From Gallionella sp. (lineage in GTDB: Bacteria > Pseudomonadota > Gammaproteobacteria > Burkholderiales > Gallionellaceae): a stretch of DNA of 10,181 bases. Positions 7,223 to 10,181 of the stretch are shown in pieces. How positions within the stretch are numbered: the stretch's first letter is position 1; the number at the start of each line of letters is the position of its first letter. Position numbers and translations under genes: made by a program. The DNA lies in the NCBI GenBank assembly GCA_025362155.1, contig JANYHX010000012.1, positions 1 through 10,181 of the forward strand, read 5' to 3'. The notes under the pieces are model-generated. The model was given only the letters and a program-made list of their open reading frames with translations. It had not been told where the DNA came from and did no database searches.

Positions 7223-8062
7223 TCACCAGGCCAAAACCCCGCCCGACGCCTCCACCCCAAAATACGTGCCTTTGCTATTACTCGAAAGCGGAGATATCAA
7301 TGAAGCGCCAACAGCATTGCGTATCTCATTACCATACCCAATCGTCAATGCAAAGTTTCCCTGGGGCGGATCACGGAAAATAATTTTTAAACTATTCTCC
7401 CTGGAATGGCCATCCACAAAAACATTGCCTCCATCGATATCCCATGAGAGCCGTTCATGGCTGGCGCTGAATATCCACGGCCACGATGGCGAGTAGGTAA
7501 AGCCAATTCTTGCACGATTGTTGGTTCTTTCCGAATAGCTATAGACTTCCAGATCAAAATGGAAGGCAACTTTTTCGTTGAACCGGTAAGCATATAGAAC
7601 TCCGGGTAACAAAAATGAACTGCCCTGGATATCCCGGGGCTGCGAATTTGGATTGGTCAAATCCTGGTCCCTATAGTAAAAATGACGATAAAAAGTTACA
7701 AATGGAACGAAGGTATAAGCGGTATCCCCCGGAACCGAGCTAGAATAATAAATTCTCCCTAACCCTGTTTCCGACACCAGTTGCGTGTCATCATGTACCA
7801 GAGTTTTGTAATCAAAATACGTTATCCCGCCGAATAATCCTTGTCCCGTATTGCGCGCGGACTCCGATAAAGGATAGGGAAATTGAAGAATAACTTCGCT
7901 AAGCCCCAAAGAATCTTTCTGTGATTTTGTTCCCAAGTAAATAACATTTAAATTGACATCCAGTTTGTCATTGGTAGCAGCATGAACATTCCCGGCGTAT
8001 TGAACAGCTACAGCAAAAAACATCAGTGCTACAGCGATGCTGAGACGATTTGTATTCAACAA
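7223..8062 (-). CDS. Exported, probably outer-membrane beta-barrel protein of unknown family
   Basis: I do not recognise this family. The 279-residue product starts with a signal peptide: R6, a hydrophobic core (SIAVALMFFAVAV), and a likely cut after VHA at residue 28. The mature part is rich in Tyr, Phe, Gly and Ser with alternating polar/hydrophobic stretches (YAYRFNEKVAFHFDLEVY, FALTIGYGNEI) and turn-like Asn/Asp/Gly segments. It ends in TYFGVEASGGVLAW, an aromatic last residue as in many outer-membrane barrels. No ATG fits. Start codons are TTG at 8062 or the adjacent TTG at 8059, behind AAGGAG at 8071-8066. Rows sampled by eye are clearly richer in A/T (about 33-45% GC) than the FadN-like gene (63% in one row). 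It lies 40 bases after fadE and 60 before the SDR gene, suggesting a role in lipid uptake or the envelope; that is inference. Confidence 0.75.
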   Translation of the reverse strand: MLNTNRLSIAVALMFFAVAVQYAGNVHAATNDKLDVNLNVIYLGTKSQKDSLGLSEVILQFPYPLSESARNTGQGLFGGITYFDYKTLVHDDTQLVSETGLGRIYYSSSVPGDTAYTFVPFVTFYRHFYYRDQDLTNPNSQPRDIQGSSFLLPGVLYAYRFNEKVAFHFDLEVYSYSERTNNRARIGFTYSPSWPWIFSASHERLSWDIDGGNVFVDGHSRENSLKIIFRDPPQGNFALTIGYGNEIRNAVGASLISPLSSNSKGTYFGVEASGGVLAW

Positions 8063-8065
8063 CTT

Positions 8066-8071
8066 CTCCTT
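8066..8071 (-). promoter_or_regulatory. Ribosome binding site for a TTG start
   Basis: The minus strand reads AAGGAG, 3 bases before the TTG at 8062 and 6 bases before the next in-frame TTG at 8059. The nearest upstream ATG in this gap opens only a short reading frame that ends at a TAA overlapping the Shine-Dalgarno. This supports a TTG start; 8059 has the better spacing. Confidence 0.65.
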
Positions 8072-8086
8072 AAGGTTTCCCCAATA

Positions 8087-8134
8087 TCATTTTGACCATG
8101 CATCATTTTGACCCGTCATCATTTTGAACCGCCG
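8087..8134. repeat. Three-copy 16-bp tandem repeat over the fadE stop codon
   Basis: TCATTTTGACCATGCA (8087-8102), TCATTTTGACCCGTCA (8103-8118) and TCATTTTGAACCGCCG (8119-8134) follow each other at an exact period of 16. All three share TCATTTTGA, and the first two share TCATTTTGACC. The fadE stop codon (plus-strand tca) is the first three bases of the middle copy. Because 16 is not a multiple of three, the copies are read in different frames, so repeat gain or loss would alter the FadE tail. Confidence 0.75.
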
Positions 8135-10181
8135 CCCGCAATTGTTCCGGCGCAAAATCATCAACCATAATAACCTTGCGCCGCAGTGCGTAGTCGCGTT
8201 CCAGCTGTAGTGCCTGTTCCGGGCTGATCAAACCCAAGTCGCGCGCCTCGGCGATGCGTAACAATTCTTCCAACGCATTTAATTCGCCAGCCTTACGCGC
8301 CTCGTGCAATTTGCTTTGCAACGGCTCGCATTCCAGCGTGCTCAGCAACGCGGCTTCCAACGCCCCCACTGCGTCTTGTTCATCGTCAGGAATATAAATT
8401 CCTGCTGTCAAGCGATCACGCGTTGCGCCCGGTTTCATCAACAGCGTGGCAATCTGATGCCCGATGTGGTCGGAAGGCGGTGATAAATACCGTCCCCGTG
8501 GAAACACCAAACTCCTCAATAGCAGGCGTCCCAACGCACTGGGAAAGTTTTTAATCACGCCGTCAAATGCCTGCTGGATATTGTATAGCGCATCCTGCAA
8601 TGCCCAGTCCAGCAAGGGTAAATCTTCGACAGGTCGGCCGTCGTCCTGAAAGCGCTTCAGCGTCGCCGAACACAAATACAGTTGGCTTAACACATCGCCC
8701 AAACGTCCGGATATCTTCTCGCGACGCTTCAATGAGCCGCCCAGTGCCGCCATCGCCACATCCGCGCTTAAGGCAAATGCTGCCGAGAAGCGCGTCAGCT
8801 GCTGGTAATAGCGGCGGGTTTCATCTCCTGCTGGTGTTTCCAAACCACGTCCGCCGGTTAGCCCAAACACCAGGCTACGCGCAGCATTACCCAACGCAAA
8901 GGTGATATGCCCAAACAGCGCTTCATCGAATTGATGCAACCCGCGCTGACGATCATGATCGTTTACCGCCGCAATTTCTTTCAGCACATAAGGATGCGAG
9001 CGTATCGCCCCCTGCCCGAAGATCATCAGCGTGCGGGTCAGGATATTAGCGCCTTCCACCGTGATGGCAACCGGCATCTGCTGATAAAAACGTCCCAGAT
9101 AATTATCCGGCCCAAGGACAATGCCCTTGCCACCATGCACATCCATCGCGTCATTAATGACAATGCGGCAACGTTCGGTGGCGTGGTATTTGATAATGGC
9201 CGAAATCACCGACGGTTTTTCGCCCAAATCGAGCGCCAATGCGGTGAATTTCCGCGCCGCATCCACCATGTATGTGTGTGCGCCTATGCGTGCCAGCGGT
9301 TCTTCTATACCTTCGAATTTTCCGATCGGCATGTTGAATTGTTTGCGCACCCGACTGTATGCGCCGCTGGTGCGCGCCACCAGCTTCATGCCGCCCATGC
9401 TGCTGGCCGGCAATGAGATTGAACGTCCCGCCGCCAGACATTCCATCAACATGCGCCAGCCTTGTCCCACACGGGAAGTTCCACCGATGATGTAATCCAT
9501 CGGAACGAATACATCCTTGCCCTGCGTCGGGCCATTTTGAAAAGCGGAATTAAGCGGAAAATGGCGGCGGCCAATTTGCACACCCGGCGTGTCAGTCGGA
9601 ATCAGCGCAAGCGTGATGCCACGATTGGTTTCACCGCCGAGCAAACGTTCCGGATCATAAAGTTTGAATGCCAAGCCGAGCAGGGTAGCCACCGGAGCCA
9701 GCGTGATATAGCGCTTCTCCCAAGTCAGGCGTAGGCCCAATACTTTTTGCTGCCCGGCAAATTCACCGTAACACACTACGCCGTAATCAGGAATCGCACC
9801 GGCATCTGATCCGGCGAACGGCCCGGTCAACGCAAAGCAAGGCACTTCCAAGCCTTGCGCAAGACGGGACAAATATTTTTCCTTTTGTCCCTCGGTACCA
9901 TAATGCAACAACAATTCGGCTGGCCCCAGAGAATTGGGCACCATCACCGTCACCGCAGCTGTGCCGCTGCGCGAAGCCACTTTGCTCACTACTGCCGAAT
10001 GCGCCTGCGCGGAAAATTCCAGCCCGCCATAACGCTTCGGAATGATCATGCCGAAGAAACCTTTGTCCTTGATGAATTGCCACACTTCGGGCGGCAAGTC
10101 GACGCGAGTGTGGGTAATATCCCAATCGTGCAACATCGAACACAACTGCTCAACTTCGTTATCGAGAAAGGCTTGTTCAGT
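8103..10181 (-). CDS. fadE: Acyl-CoA dehydrogenase, FadE type (5' end off window)
   Basis: This flavoprotein introduces the trans-2 double bond into acyl-CoA, the first oxidative step of beta-oxidation. The frame is open to the right window edge, giving 692 visible residues; E. coli FadE has 814, so about 100 residues including the membrane-proximal N-terminus are missing. The visible part reads like E. coli FadE throughout: FFGMIIPKRYGGLEFSA, VPNSLGPAELLLHYGT, PCFALTGPFAGSDAGAIPD, LTWEKRYITLAPVATLLG, GRRHFPLN, FQNGPTQGKDVFVP, ITVEGANILTR (VEG glutamate at 9054-9056), MIFGQGAIRSHPYVL, SLKRREKISGRLGDVLSQLY and the tail INVDDF-like MVDDFAPEQL. The FadE-specific C-terminal domain (after about 8950) distinguishes it from short 380-residue acyl-CoA dehydrogenases. 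Its last residues and stop lie in a 16-bp tandem repeat. It is the most upstream gene seen; its promoter is outside the window. Confidence 0.96.
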   Translation of the reverse strand, partial: TEQAFLDNEVEQLCSMLHDWDITHTRVDLPPEVWQFIKDKGFFGMIIPKRYGGLEFSAQAHSAVVSKVASRSGTAAVTVMVPNSLGPAELLLHYGTEGQKEKYLSRLAQGLEVPCFALTGPFAGSDAGAIPDYGVVCYGEFAGQQKVLGLRLTWEKRYITLAPVATLLGLAFKLYDPERLLGGETNRGITLALIPTDTPGVQIGRRHFPLNSAFQNGPTQGKDVFVPMDYIIGGTSRVGQGWRMLMECLAAGRSISLPASSMGGMKLVARTSGAYSRVRKQFNMPIGKFEGIEEPLARIGAHTYMVDAARKFTALALDLGEKPSVISAIIKYHATERCRIVINDAMDVHGGKGIVLGPDNYLGRFYQQMPVAITVEGANILTRTLMIFGQGAIRSHPYVLKEIAAVNDHDRQRGLHQFDEALFGHITFALGNAARSLVFGLTGGRGLETPAGDETRRYYQQLTRFSAAFALSADVAMAALGGSLKRREKISGRLGDVLSQLYLCSATLKRFQDDGRPVEDLPLLDWALQDALYNIQQAFDGVIKNFPSALGRLLLRSLVFPRGRYLSPPSDHIGHQIATLLMKPGATRDRLTAGIYIPDDEQDAVGALEAALLSTLECEPLQSKLHEARKAGELNALEELLRIAEARDLGLISPEQALQLERDYALRRKVIMVDDFAPEQLRAAVQNDDGSK

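Noticed and set aside
9787..10143. Minus-strand open frame of 118 codons near the right edge
   Set aside because: Overlaps fadE in a different frame; the fadE frame matches the family across the whole region.
10143..10145. TTG at 10145 as the fadE start
   Set aside because: The frame stays open upstream to the window edge and the residues there (EQAFLDNEVEQL) match the FadE family, so the true start is outside the window.

Overview
The window is a single-direction block of fatty-acid uptake and beta-oxidation genes. All seven genes lie on the minus strand, so transcription runs from high to low coordinates. Protein motifs (FadE-type large acyl-CoA dehydrogenase, FadL porin, YciA thioesterase, FadN-type fused dehydrogenase/hydratase) and moderately GC-rich coding DNA point to a Gram-negative proteobacterium, most likely a betaproteobacterium. 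That taxonomic call is inference and was not tested by any search.

Layout in transcription order: (1) 10181-8103, a FadE acyl-CoA dehydrogenase missing its N-terminus at the window edge; (2) 8062-7223, an exported, probably beta-barrel protein I cannot assign to a family, with a TTG start; (3) 7162-6326, an HSDL2-like short-chain dehydrogenase; (4) 6298-4445, a long-chain acyl-CoA synthetase; (5) 4442-4038, a YciA-type hotdog acyl-CoA thioesterase, starting 2 bases after the synthetase stop; (6) 3969-2602, a FadL outer-membrane fatty-acid transporter; (7) 2528-1, a fused 3-hydroxyacyl-CoA dehydrogenase/enoyl-CoA hydratase with FadN-type domain order, running off the left edge near its C-terminus. 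Gaps are 2 to 73 bases. There is no gene-free stretch over 300 bases, and no RNA gene, CRISPR array or insertion sequence was seen.

Together the genes take a long-chain fatty acid across the outer membrane (FadL, possibly helped by the unknown barrel), activate it to acyl-CoA, desaturate it (FadE), then hydrate and oxidise it (FadN-like). YciA can release CoA from surplus acyl-CoA. Only a thiolase is missing and may lie beyond the left edge.

The points most worth a second look are: a GC-rich palindromic repeat that sits in frame inside the FadN-like coding sequence; an apparent extra Gly-rich segment in its hydratase domain; a strong UUCG hairpin terminator between fadL and the FadN-like gene that leaves almost no room for a new promoter; a three-copy 16-bp tandem repeat over the fadE stop codon; and the unassigned outer-membrane-like protein embedded in the pathway. 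I see no clearly new multi-gene system.
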